Below are positions 50,545-58,643 of a stretch of 64,000 bases of DNA, one piece after another. Each line of letters starts with the position of its first letter. The first letter of the stretch is position 1. Source of the stretch: DAOUKH01 sp965219875 (lineage in GTDB: Bacteria; Chloroflexota; Dehalococcoidia; SHYB01); assembly GCA_965219875.1 (NCBI GenBank), contig CBDCOW010000003.1, positions 930,001 through 994,000 on the forward strand, given 5' to 3'. Under the pieces are notes generated by a model. The model had not been told where the DNA came from. It saw only the letters and a list, made by a program, of their open reading frames with translations, and searched no databases. Position numbers and translations under genes: made by a program.

Positions 50545-50695
50545 TCGGCCAGGTGGGCCAGGATCGAAGTGGGCCGCGTTCGCGGGCAGGATCGAGCGAG
50601 CCTACCGCTCGGCGGTGTCGCACACCATCGCGGCGGGGACATCGGAGGTGCAGCGCAACATCATCGCGACCCGGGGACTGGGCCTGCCTCGGTAG
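50545..50695 (+). pseudogene. 3' remnant of a second acyl-CoA dehydrogenase
   Basis: About 150 bp closely similar to the last 150 bp of the acyl-CoA dehydrogenase at 47232-48398 (roughly five bases in six the same by eye), encoding GSKWAAFAGRIERAYRSAVS and ending in GTSEVQRNIIATRGLGLPR-stop. One base is missing near 50560 (CCAGGA against CCCCGGA), which breaks the frame. It begins immediately after the IS target site; no matching 5' portion is found on the other side of the IS. Confidence 0.8.
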
Positions 50696-50741
50696 GAACT
50701 GCGAAGCTCAGGGGGCGACCTCTCAGTCTCCCCAGAGGGAG

Positions 50742-50780
50742 ACGGGCGCCCACGAGGGGCGCCCCTACGGGAGGGGTCGA
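50742..50780. repeat. inverse half copy of the dispersed palindromic repeat
   Basis: GGGCGCCC...GGGGCGCCCC followed by CTACGGGAGGGG, the reverse complement of the second half of the repeat at 9520-9562. It lies between the dehydrogenase remnant and the VOC gene. Confidence 0.6.
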
Positions 50781-50829
50781 GGAGCGTCGCATTGCCACCG
50801 GTTGTATTGTTTGTCTAGGGGGAACCGCC

Positions 50830-51207
50830 ATGGCGCTGCAGTTGGACCACACTATTGTGCCGGCCTATGACAAGGTGAAGTCGGCGAAGTTCATCGCGCG
50901 TCTCTTCGGACTGCAGTACGAGGGGACGTGGGGACACTTCGCGCCGGTCAAGGTCAACGACACGTTGACGCTCGACTTCGATGGCTCGGACGACCCACAC
51001 GCCAATCACTACGCCTTCCTGGCTTCTGACGAAGAGTTCGATGCCGTGCTCCAGCGCGTCCGGGAAGAGGGGATCCCCTTTGGGAGCGGGCCCCGTTCGC
51101 GGACGGATGGCAAGATAAACGACAGGCACCAGGGGCGTGGGTTTTACTTCGAATGCGAGAACGGTCACGTGTGGGAGGTCATCACCCACACATACGTCAC
51201 CGATTGA
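50830..51207 (+). CDS. VOC family (glyoxalase/bleomycin-resistance fold) protein
   Basis: A 125-residue vicinal-oxygen-chelate protein: MALQLDHTIVPAYDK with the first His, and YFECENGHVWEVITH with the last Glu of the usual metal-binding set. These proteins are glyoxalases, dioxygenases or resistance proteins; the substrate is not known. AGGGGGAA precedes the ATG. A longer overlapping frame begins in the dehydrogenase remnant and is discounted. Confidence 0.82.
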   Translation: MALQLDHTIVPAYDKVKSAKFIARLFGLQYEGTWGHFAPVKVNDTLTLDFDGSDDPHANHYAFLASDEEFDAVLQRVREEGIPFGSGPRSRTDGKINDRHQGRGFYFECENGHVWEVITHTYVTD

Positions 51208-51260
51208 GGTGATATTCGCGGCGCGTGCCCTCTCTCAATCTCCCCAAGGGGGCGAGAGGT

Positions 51261-51989
51261 TTAGGGAGAGCCCGCCGCGGCCAGCGCGTCCTGCAACGAC
51301 AGGTCGCCGGTGTAGAGGGCTCTGCCGACGATGACGCCTTCGGCGACGGTCTTGGCCAGGCTGGTGATGTCTCCTACCGTGGTGACGCCGCCGGAGGCGA
51401 TGACCGGCGCGGGGGCGGCCGCGTCAATCGCGCCGCGTAGCGCCTCGACGTTGGGCCCCGTGAGCGCGCCGTCTCGGGCGATGTCGGTGTAGACGAACCG
51501 CGACGCACCAAGCGCCCGCATCCGTCCGATCAGGTCGACCGCCGCCACCGACTCCTGCCGCTCCCAGCCCTGGGTGGCCGCCATGCCGCCGCGGGCGTCG
51601 ACGCCGATCACCACGGCGTCCCCATGACGCCGCACCGCCTCGGCCACGAACGCCTCGTCCTCCACCGCCGCCGTCCCGATCACGACGCGGGAAACCCCGG
51701 CGTCGAGCAGCGCCGCGACCGCATCCAGCGAGCGTAGGCCGCCGCCGGCCTGCACCGGAATGCCGGCGGCTTCCACGATGGCGTGCACCGCCGCCAGGTT
51801 GACTTGGATGCCCGTCCGCGCGCCGTCTAGGTCCACGACGTGGAGCCTGCCGGCCCCCTCGCCGCGCCACCGCAGCGCCATCGCCGCGGGGTCGTCGCCG
51901 TACACCGTCTCGCGGGCGAAGTCGCCCTGAAACAGCCGGACACACCTGCCCCCGCGCAGGTCTATGGCGGGAATCACCTCGAACGCCAC
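51261..51989 (-). CDS. hisA: ProFAR isomerase HisA
   Basis: A 242-residue TIM-barrel isomerase of histidine synthesis. Seen: VIPAIDLRGGRCVRLFQGDF (catalytic Asp about residue 10), VQAGGGLRS, VVIGVDARGG (second Asp) and ASGGVTTVGD. It is downstream of hisH by 41 bp in the same operon. Confidence 0.95.
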   Translation of the reverse strand: MAFEVIPAIDLRGGRCVRLFQGDFARETVYGDDPAAMALRWRGEGAGRLHVVDLDGARTGIQVNLAAVHAIVEAAGIPVQAGGGLRSLDAVAALLDAGVSRVVIGTAAVEDEAFVAEAVRRHGDAVVIGVDARGGMAATQGWERQESVAAVDLIGRMRALGASRFVYTDIARDGALTGPNVEALRGAIDAAAPAPVIASGGVTTVGDITSLAKTVAEGVIVGRALYTGDLSLQDALAAAGSP

Positions 51990-52030
51990 CGGAGCCTCCC
52001 TGCTCTTCGCTTCGCCGCTACCGGGGGCCG

Positions 52031-52702
52031 CTACGGCCTAGGGCTGTCCATCTGGGGAAGCACCATCCGCTCCACGAAGTTCCGGTAGATGCGCAGACCG
52101 TTCGCGCCGCTCTTCTCAGGGTGGAACTGCGTCGCGACGAGCCGGTCCCTCCCCAGGATGCTGGCGAAGCTGCAATCGACGTCGTAGTCCGTGGCCGCGA
52201 TGACGCGGGCCTCCGCCCGCCCGTTGCTCCCGGAGGCGGCGGGGTCGGCGTAGTAGCTGTGGACGAAGTAAAAGTTCGAGCCGTCGGGGATGCCCTCCAG
52301 CAGCGGATGCGGACCGGTGGCCCGCACCTGGTTCCAGCCCATGTGCGGGACCTTCGGGCCGGGCGGGAGCCGGCGCACCGTCCCGGGGAGGATGCCCAGG
52401 CACTCGGCGTTCTCCTCCTCGCTCCGGTCGAACAACACCTGCAGGCCGATGCAGACGCCGAAGAACGGCTTACCGGAGTCGACGGCGTCGCGGACCGGCT
52501 GCGTTAGCCCTCGCGCGGCGAGGCCGTCCACCGTGTCCTGGGCCGCGCCCACGCCGGGCAGCACGACGGCGTCGGCCGCGGCAATGACGGCAGGGTCGAC
52601 GGTGACGCTGCCCGGGTAGCCGATCTTGTCGAAGGCCTTGGCGACGCTGTGAAGATTCCCCGCCCCGTAGTCGATGATGGCAATGGACGGCGCGCGCGTC
52701 AT
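52031..52702 (-). CDS. hisH: imidazole glycerol phosphate synthase glutaminase subunit HisH
   Basis: A 223-residue class I glutamine amidotransferase. The nucleophilic Cys is in FFGVCIGLQVLF (about residue 86), and the His/Glu pair is in VATQFHPEKSG. IDYGAGNLHSVAKAF opens the protein. It supplies ammonia to HisF, which is not in the window. It starts 3 bp after the stop of the hydrolase gene. Confidence 0.95.
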   Translation of the reverse strand: MTRAPSIAIIDYGAGNLHSVAKAFDKIGYPGSVTVDPAVIAAADAVVLPGVGAAQDTVDGLAARGLTQPVRDAVDSGKPFFGVCIGLQVLFDRSEEENAECLGILPGTVRRLPPGPKVPHMGWNQVRATGPHPLLEGIPDGSNFYFVHSYYADPAASGSNGRAEARVIAATDYDVDCSFASILGRDRLVATQFHPEKSGANGLRIYRNFVERMVLPQMDSPRP

Positions 52703-52705
52703 GGC

Positions 52706-53455
52706 CTAACGGTTCGCTTCGAGGAATTCGATGATGGCGCGGCGGGCCGCCGCCGCCTCCTCACCGCGCAGCAGGTCCGTCCCGTGGTCAGAGCCGGGCA
52801 GGAACAGGACTTCCTTCGGATTGCCCGCGAGGTCGAAGAGCGCCTGCGCGGCATCGGTGTAGGGCGGGTCGTTCTCAGCGGCGATGAAAAGTTTGGGAGC
52901 CGCAATGCCTTCGATCTCGTCGCGCGCGCTCAAGCCCCGCACGCTGATCGGGGCGGAGAGGGTGACAACGCCCAGCGCCCGTTCGAGGGCGGCGACCTTC
53001 AGGGCGGCGGTCCCGCCCATGCTCGCGCCAACAAGGAAGAAGCTGGGGCGGCCAGGGAAGCCGGGGGTTCTGATGTACCGCACCGCCGCGGCCAGGTCGG
53101 CGTCGGCAATGCCCGCCTCGCGCGGCCCCGGGGAGTCGCCGTGGCCCCGGAAGTCGAAGGTCAGGACGAAAAAGCCGCGCCCCGCCAGGCGTTCGGCAAA
53201 GTCGGTCCAGGCACTCTTATCGCCGTCAAGCTCGTGGGTCAAGATAACTCCCGCGGCCCCGCTTCCGTAGACCTTGCCCCGAAGCACCAGGCCGTCGTCG
53301 GCGGTGATGAGGACGCCGCGCCCCGAGTCGGACGAGGTACAGCCCGCCGCCAGGGTCGCGGCGACGATCAGGACGAGGATGAGAGCGAGCGGTCGAAGGG
53401 CGGTGCTAGGCGCGGCCGCCGGCCAGGACTTCAGGATCGGCATCTTTGCACTCAT
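52706..53455 (-). CDS. alpha/beta hydrolase, predicted lipoprotein
   Basis: About 249 residues. An N-terminal hydrophobic stretch ends in a lipobox (VAATLAAGC, Cys about residue 39), so it is probably an envelope lipoprotein. The alpha/beta hydrolase core shows TFDFRGHGDSPG, the nucleophile elbow VGASMGG, and a late His in LPGSDHGTD. ATG 53455 or 53443 are possible starts; both overlap the 3' end of the adenosyltransferase gene. Substrate unknown. Confidence 0.82.
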   Translation of the reverse strand: MSAKMPILKSWPAAAPSTALRPLALILVLIVAATLAAGCTSSDSGRGVLITADDGLVLRGKVYGSGAAGVILTHELDGDKSAWTDFAERLAGRGFFVLTFDFRGHGDSPGPREAGIADADLAAAVRYIRTPGFPGRPSFFLVGASMGGTAALKVAALERALGVVTLSAPISVRGLSARDEIEGIAAPKLFIAAENDPPYTDAAQALFDLAGNPKEVLFLPGSDHGTDLLRGEEAAAARRAIIEFLEANR

Positions 53456-53963
53456 AACGGGCAAGGGTATAGATGAGGTCGGATAGGCGATTGAGGTACC
53501 GGAGTATCTCGGTATTTTCAAGGCGTCCCTGGCGCTTCAAAGCCGCCGCGCGGCGCTCCGCTCGGCGGGCCAGTGTCCGCGCCACGTCGAGTGCCGCGGA
53601 GGCGGGCGACGCGCCGGGCACGATGAAGGTCGGCGGCATGGCGATCGCCGCCTCGATCTCGTCGACGGCGTCGTGCAGCCCCTGCGTCATGTCGGCGGTC
53701 ACCCGCGAGAAGTGCCGGTCGTACGCCGTGTAGTGCGCGGGGTCCGTGGCAAGTTCGGCGCCGATGGTGAAGAGCTCCTTCTGCAACGCGAGCACGCGCT
53801 CCCGCACCATTGGCTGGGTCGAGAGCGCGCGAGCGAGCCCCAAGGCGGCCACCGTCTCGTCGATAGCGCCGTACGCCTCGACGCGGGCGTCGTCTTTCGG
53901 AACGCGCCCGCCGTAGAGTAGCCCGGTCTCACCGCTGTCGCCCGTCCGTGTGACGACGCTCAC
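53406..53963 (-). CDS. PduO-type cob(I)yrinic acid a,c-diamide adenosyltransferase
   Basis: A 185-residue PduO-type ATP:cob(I)alamin adenosyltransferase making coenzyme B12. Seen: TRTGDSGETGLLYGGRVPKDD (ATP loop, about 5-25), YGAIDETVAALGLAR, and RYLNRLSDLIYTLARYE at the C-terminus. A TATAAT (minus strand, 53994-53999) lies just upstream. First gene of a run with the lipoprotein hydrolase, hisH and hisA. No B12 riboswitch is evident. Confidence 0.93.
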   Translation of the reverse strand: MSVVTRTGDSGETGLLYGGRVPKDDARVEAYGAIDETVAALGLARALSTQPMVRERVLALQKELFTIGAELATDPAHYTAYDRHFSRVTADMTQGLHDAVDEIEAAIAMPPTFIVPGASPASAALDVARTLARRAERRAAALKRQGRLENTEILRYLNRLSDLIYTLARYECKDADPEVLAGGRA

Positions 53964-54052
53964 CGAAGTCTCCGCAAAAAGGGATGCGGCTCCATTATAG
54001 TACGAGCGTTAACCGGAAGGCGGCCGAGACCCGGCGGGCCCGTTCGAGGGCG

Positions 54053-54898
54053 CTAGTCGTCTTCCTCTTCTTCGCCGTTGGCGAGGGCAGCGAAGCCGTT
54101 CGCCCCCCGGCGCGCTCGGCGCGCCAGGATCGCGTCGGGGTCGTTCGCGTCCCACACACCGCCGTCGGACTCAAAGCCGCCCGGCGCGTACCGCAGGCCC
54201 CCCCAGACGTAGGGCTTGAACCCATCGGCCGCGCCGGAGAGCGCGGCGTCCCGACTCGGCGGGAAGGAGAGCCGCCCCTTCTGGCTGGGGTGCTGGTAGG
54301 TCTCTTTGATGAAGACGAAGAGACGGTCCTCGCCGACGCTGGAGACCGCCCCTTGGTAGCGGTTGCCGCCATTCATGAGCGTGCTGAGCCGCGCGCTAAC
54401 GCGTGGACTCAGCCTGCCCAGGCGTTCACCGCTCTGGGTCACCGCCTCGAGGCGGGACCCCGCCGCGCGCAGGACCACCCGCTCGCCGGGGGAGACCTTG
54501 GCGAGCGCGCCATTCGACGGCAGCTCGCTCAGCGACTCGATCCCGGTGCGGCCCGTCTGCTCGATGAAGAAGCGGGGCGGGACGCGCTCGCCGCCCGCCT
54601 CTTTCGGGGCGTCGTCGACAAGCGACCGCAGCCGCGCTAGGTTCTTCTTGGCGATAAGGTTCCCGGATTCGAGTTCGAGGGTACGGGAGAAGGCAGCGCG
54701 GGCCTCTGCGTAGCGGCCGATCTCGGTCGCGGCTTTCCCCAGACGGTTGTACCCTTCCCTGTCGTCGGGAAAATCGGCGACGAAACGTCGGTTGCTCTCA
54801 ACCGCCGCTGTCCACTTCCCTTCCAGGGCGAGCGCGATCGCTTGGCGGGCGCGCTCGTGCCGGTTCTTTTGTTTGCTGTCGGTCTTTTGAGCTAACAT
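54053..54898 (-). CDS. tetratricopeptide-repeat protein
   Basis: A 281-residue protein. Residues about 15-90 form two TPR-like helical pairs (AIALALEGKWTAAVESNRRF, YNRLGKAATEIGRYAEARAA). The rest is a beta-rich domain (RVVLRAAGSRLEAV, DRLFVFIKETYQHPSQKGRL) with a very acidic end (NGEEEEDD). No signal peptide is seen. Function unknown; adaptor proteins of this layout occur widely. It is expressed from a separate promoter at 55065-55092. Confidence 0.7.
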   Translation of the reverse strand: MLAQKTDSKQKNRHERARQAIALALEGKWTAAVESNRRFVADFPDDREGYNRLGKAATEIGRYAEARAAFSRTLELESGNLIAKKNLARLRSLVDDAPKEAGGERVPPRFFIEQTGRTGIESLSELPSNGALAKVSPGERVVLRAAGSRLEAVTQSGERLGRLSPRVSARLSTLMNGGNRYQGAVSSVGEDRLFVFIKETYQHPSQKGRLSFPPSRDAALSGAADGFKPYVWGGLRYAPGGFESDGGVWDANDPDAILARRARRGANGFAALANGEEEEDD

Positions 54899-55064
54899 CG
54901 CAATTCCCTACGGATTCTTCCATGCTTACGGATACGCGCCAACAAGCGTTTCACGCTAGACGTGCCCACCGCCGCGAATGTTCCACCGTCGCAGCCTCGG
55001 CCTGTCCTTCACGCCGCCGGAGGGCTGATCGCGCCCTTCAAGCGCCGCTACCCTGTTGTTCTTC

Positions 55065-55092
55065 ATTGTAGGAACATTCATGAATTTTGCAA
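55065..55092 (-). promoter_or_regulatory. promoter for the TPR gene
   Basis: On the minus strand TTGCAA (55087-55092), a 16-bp spacer and TACAAT (55065-55070), oriented toward the TPR gene, with a leader of about 160 nt. An ATTCATGAAT palindrome fills the spacer. The surrounding 55050-55145 is unusually AT-rich for this genome. No gene is supported in 54899-55155. Confidence 0.5.
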
Positions 55093-55155
55093 TAGGTTTT
55101 GTTTCGAATTTATGAAATCTTTTAGAATTGGTTTTGAATAGCATCGGACGCGGAA

Positions 55156-55566
55156 CTACAGCGCGCCCTGCCGCTTCAACGCGGCGTGCCTCCGAAGCAT
55201 GCAGTCGTCCATGACGACGACGAGGCCCGCCGCCCGGGCGATCCCCGCGGCCTCCTCGTTGATAACCCCGTCCTGCAACCAGAGCGCCTTGGCCCCGATC
55301 TCGACCGCCGCCCGCGCGATCGGAACGACGTGCTCCGAGCGCCGGAAGACGTCGACGACGTCGACGGGCTTGGGGACGGCGTGCAGGTCGGGGTAACACA
55401 CGGCCCCGAGCGCCTCGGAGAGGCTCGGGTTGACGGGGATGACCTCGTAGTCTTGGGACTGGAGGTACGCCCCCACCTCGTAGCTCGGGCGGGACTCGTC
55501 GTTGGAGAGGCCGACGACAGCGATCGTCTTCGTCTGGCGGAGGATCTCGGTCACGGGATCGCTCAT
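55156..55566 (-). CDS. CoA-binding domain protein (YccU-like)
   Basis: A 136-residue Rossmann-like CoA-binding protein: KTIAVVGLSNDESRPSYEVG (15-34), YEVIPVNPS, VDVVDVFRRSEHVVPIARAA, and ALWLQDGVINEEAA. Function not known. ATG 55566 is 1 bp from the glycosyltransferase stop, so it is the last gene of the thrB-lysC run. Confidence 0.9.
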   Translation of the reverse strand: MSDPVTEILRQTKTIAVVGLSNDESRPSYEVGAYLQSQDYEVIPVNPSLSEALGAVCYPDLHAVPKPVDVVDVFRRSEHVVPIARAAVEIGAKALWLQDGVINEEAAGIARAAGLVVVMDDCMLRRHAALKRQGAL

Positions 55567-55567
55567 G

Positions 55568-56356
55568 CTATTTCTCGCTTTCGGTGGACCGCGCGGCCTT
55601 CGACTTGCTGAAGTGGTAACGGCCCAGGAGGTGGTTGGCGCGGACCCGCAGCACCTCGCCGAGCGTCCGGAGACTATCGCGCACGGGCCGGACCTTGCTG
55701 TCGCGGTCGTGGCGCCAGTCAATGCCCATCTCTTCCACCGTCATGCCGCTGCGCTGGGCTATGTACAGGATTTCGATGTCGAAGCCGAAGCCGTCGATTC
55801 GTTGCCGTCCAAACAGGTCCTCCGCAGCCTCACGCCGGAACATCTTGAACCCACACTGGGTGTCGGCGAAGCTGCGCACGCCGCCAATGGCGCGGACGAG
55901 GAGATTGAACCCCCGGCTTGCCACATATCGGAAGGCAGGCTCGTCCAAGCGGCGCGCGCCCGCGGCCTCGCGGGACCCGATAACGATGTCGAACCGGTCG
56001 ATGCGGTCGAGGAAGCGTTCGATCTGCTCGATGGGCATGGAGAGGTCGGCGTCGCAGAGGAAGCGGTACTCGCCCTTGGCGAGGAGCATGCCGGCTTTCA
56101 CCGCCGCGCCCTTGCCTCGATGGGCCAGCCAGATGGTGCGCACCGGCGGCGACGACCCGGCGAAGGCTTCGGCCAAGTCTACGGTGTCGTCTACGCTGCC
56201 GTCGTCGACCACGAGCACCTCGGCGCTGATCGCGCGCTCCCGGAGGTAGGCGGTGACGCGTTCCAGCGTCGCGGTGATCCGCGAGGCCTCGTTGAAGGCG
56301 GGAATCACGATGGAGAGAAGCGGCGAGTCCACAGCGCTCAGTCTAGGGCGTTCCAT
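55568..56356 (-). CDS. family 2 glycosyltransferase (dolichyl-P-glucose synthase-like)
   Basis: A 262-residue GT2 enzyme: LSIVIPAFNEASRI (about 15-28), VVDDGSVDDTVDLA, the metal-binding DXD-like LCDADLSMPIEQI, and GFGFDIEILYIAQ. It resembles dolichyl/undecaprenyl-phosphate hexosyltransferases, transferring a sugar to a lipid carrier. No C-terminal membrane helices are seen. It overlaps the lysC 3' end by 14 bp; GGAG precedes ATG 56356. Confidence 0.85.
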   Translation of the reverse strand: MERPRLSAVDSPLLSIVIPAFNEASRITATLERVTAYLRERAISAEVLVVDDGSVDDTVDLAEAFAGSSPPVRTIWLAHRGKGAAVKAGMLLAKGEYRFLCDADLSMPIEQIERFLDRIDRFDIVIGSREAAGARRLDEPAFRYVASRGFNLLVRAIGGVRSFADTQCGFKMFRREAAEDLFGRQRIDGFGFDIEILYIAQRSGMTVEEMGIDWRHDRDSKVRPVRDSLRTLGEVLRVRANHLLGRYHFSKSKAARSTESEK

Positions 56357-57572
56357 CCAACTGCTCCAGGCCAAAGGCCCGGTGGAGTGCGGCTACGGCG
56401 TCGGCGACCGCGTCGCGGCTCACAATGGCCGAGATCCGGATCTCGGACGTGGTCACCATCTCGATATTGACGCCGGCGTGGAACAAGGCCTCGAACGTCC
56501 GCGCCGCGAAGCCCGGCGAGTTGCGCATCGCCGCACCGACGACGGTGACTTTGGCCAACCCGTCGTTGGCCTGGACTCCTCGCGCACCAATGCTCTTCGC
56601 CACCGGCTCGACGAGGTTGAGGGCCGCGGGAAGGTCTTCCAGGCTTACCGTGAAGGTGAGATCGGTGACGCGGGCGGCGCTGGCGTTCTGCACGATCGAG
56701 TCGATACGGATGTCCTCGCTGGTGAGGGGCTCGAAGGCGCTCGCGGCGACGCCGGGAATGTCCGGGGCGCCGATGATGGTGATCTTCGCCACGCTGGTGT
56801 CGTGCGCGATGCCCCGCAGCCGGTCGCCGGGCTCCATGAGCGTTTCCTCGTGGATCAGGGTCCCCGGCGCGCTATTGAAGCTGGAGGCGACAAAGATCGG
56901 CACGCCATAGACGCTGGCCAGTTCGACGGCGCGGGGGTGCATGATCTTGGCCCCGCCGCTGGCCAGCTCGAGCATCTCTTCGTAGCTGATGTCGGCGAGC
57001 TTGCGGGCGTCGGGGACCAGCCGCGGGTCGGCGGTGAAGACGCCCTCGACGTCGCTGAAGCGCTCGCAGCGGGCCGCCTCGAGACGGGCCGCGAGCGCGA
57101 CGGCCGTGGTGTCGGAGCCGCCGCGGCCCAGCGTTGTGACGTCTTCTTCATCGGTCACGCCCTGAAATCCGGCCACGATGACGACGCGGCCGCGGTTAAG
57201 CTCCTTCAGGATGCGCTGCGGGTCGATGCTGGTGATGCGGGCGCGCCCGAAGCGGCGCTCCGTCTTGATACCGGCCTGGAAACCGCTGAGGCTCACCGCG
57301 TCTTGCCCAAGCTGCCGGAGCGCCATCGCCAGCAACGAGCTCGAAACCAGCTCGCCGGTCGAGAGCAGGAGGTCCATCTCGCGCTGATTGGGCTCCTCGC
57401 AGACCTCCCGGGCCAGCCCCGTGAGCAGGTCCGTCGTGTCGCCCATCGCCGAAACGACCGTGACCACGTCGTCGCCCTTGCCCCGCGAAGCGACGATGCG
57501 TTCCGCGACGTTCTTGATGCGCTCGGCGTCCGCGACCGACGTTCCCCCGTATTTTTGAACAATCAGGCCCAC
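56343..57572 (-). CDS. lysC: aspartate kinase
   Basis: A 409-residue aspartokinase, the first step to Lys/Thr/Met. Seen: VQKYGGTSVADAERI (4-18), GRGGSDTTAVALAA, the kinase domain to about 250, then two ACT domains for feedback control (AKITIIGAPDIPGVAASAFE and LAKVTVVGAAMRNSPG). It follows thrB by 4 bp. Confidence 0.96.
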   Translation of the reverse strand: MGLIVQKYGGTSVADAERIKNVAERIVASRGKGDDVVTVVSAMGDTTDLLTGLAREVCEEPNQREMDLLLSTGELVSSSLLAMALRQLGQDAVSLSGFQAGIKTERRFGRARITSIDPQRILKELNRGRVVIVAGFQGVTDEEDVTTLGRGGSDTTAVALAARLEAARCERFSDVEGVFTADPRLVPDARKLADISYEEMLELASGGAKIMHPRAVELASVYGVPIFVASSFNSAPGTLIHEETLMEPGDRLRGIAHDTSVAKITIIGAPDIPGVAASAFEPLTSEDIRIDSIVQNASAARVTDLTFTVSLEDLPAALNLVEPVAKSIGARGVQANDGLAKVTVVGAAMRNSPGFAARTFEALFHAGVNIEMVTTSEIRISAIVSRDAVADAVAALHRAFGLEQLDGTP

Positions 57573-57576
57573 AACG

Positions 57577-58485
57577 TCACCTCGCCGCTATCCTCGCGCC
57601 CGGCGCGCCGATACGCGCCACGACGCACGCGCCCGGCGTCCCGGCGCGGTTGGCCGCCGAGGCCACGGCGCGGACCACCGGTGACGGGTCGCCGGAGACC
57701 AGCGCGAGGACCGACGGCCCCGAGCCGGACAGGAACACGCCGTGGGCGCCCGCGTCGAGCGCCGCCTGAAAAAGGTCCTCCACCCCGGGGACCAAAGGCG
57801 CCCGGTAGGGCTGGTGGAGCCGGTCCCGCGTCGCCGTTTCGAGTAGGTCCCAGCGGCCTTGGGTCAACGCGAGGGCCAGGAGAGAGGCGCGGCTGACGTT
57901 ATAGACGGCGTCGTCACGCGCCACCATTTCGGGAAGCACGGCGCGCGCCTCCTTGGTGACGACCTCGTGCGCGGGAATGAAGACGACGGCCTTGAGCCCG
58001 CGTTTCGCCTTGATCGTGCCGCGGGCGAATTCCCCGCCGTCGCGCGCCACGATCTGGAAGCCGCCGAAGACGGCGGGCGCCACGTTGTCGGGATGGCCCT
58101 CGATCTCGGCGCAAGCCTCGAACACTTGCTCCGGCGTCAGCGGCGATCCTTCCAGGGCGTTCGCCGCGCCGAAGCCGCCCACGATGGCGGCGGCGCTCGA
58201 CCCTAGCCCGCGGCGCAAGGGGATCCGGTTGACGCAGCGGACGCGCAGGGGCGGCGCGGGTGCGCCGGTCCGCTCGTAGAACGCGGCGGCGGAGCGGTAG
58301 ACAAGATTGCTCTTGTCGCTCGGAACGTCGCCGGCGCCCTTGCCTCGCGCCTGGACGGAGGCGGTGGAGTCCCGGCGCAGGCTGACGTTCAAGTGAATGT
58401 CCAGCGCGGCGCCCATGCAGTCGAAACCGGGGCCGAGATTCGCCGTCGTAGCGGGCACGCGCGCGGTCGCTCTGTCGAAAACCAT
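57577..58485 (-). CDS. thrB: homoserine kinase
   Basis: A 302-residue GHMP kinase. It opens MVFDRATARVPATTANLGPGFD; the ATP loop RRGLGSSAAAIVGG (about 88-101) and the C-terminal GVFLSGSGPSVLAL are family signatures. It phosphorylates homoserine for threonine synthesis. ATG 58485 starts exactly at the conserved region, so the longer frame is rejected. Confidence 0.95.
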   Translation of the reverse strand: MVFDRATARVPATTANLGPGFDCMGAALDIHLNVSLRRDSTASVQARGKGAGDVPSDKSNLVYRSAAAFYERTGAPAPPLRVRCVNRIPLRRGLGSSAAAIVGGFGAANALEGSPLTPEQVFEACAEIEGHPDNVAPAVFGGFQIVARDGGEFARGTIKAKRGLKAVVFIPAHEVVTKEARAVLPEMVARDDAVYNVSRASLLALALTQGRWDLLETATRDRLHQPYRAPLVPGVEDLFQAALDAGAHGVFLSGSGPSVLALVSGDPSPVVRAVASAANRAGTPGACVVARIGAPGARIAAR

Positions 58486-58570
58486 GGCCGGATACGCCTC
58501 GAAATGACGGCGAGATTCTGGATTATAGCACGTGTTTCCGACGAATAGCGCACTTTGGACCCCAAACGGA

Positions 58571-58605
58571 AAGGCCGACGCTCCCTCACGGGACACGCCG
58601 GCCTT
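58571..58605 (-). terminator. hairpin terminator after ftsZ
   Basis: On the minus strand AAGGCCG ... CGGCCTT (7-bp stem, about 21-nt loop region with a smaller inner stem), followed by TTTCCGTTT. It lies about 40 bp after the ftsZ stop and before the thrB start. Confidence 0.55.
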
Positions 58606-58643
58606 GCCGCTCACCTGCTGCGGGGATTATCGAAAGGTACGCG

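Noticed and set aside
54956..55399. 147-codon minus-strand frame upstream of the TPR gene
   Set aside because: It overlaps the CoA-binding gene in another frame and crosses the AT-rich non-coding patch; no start or domain.
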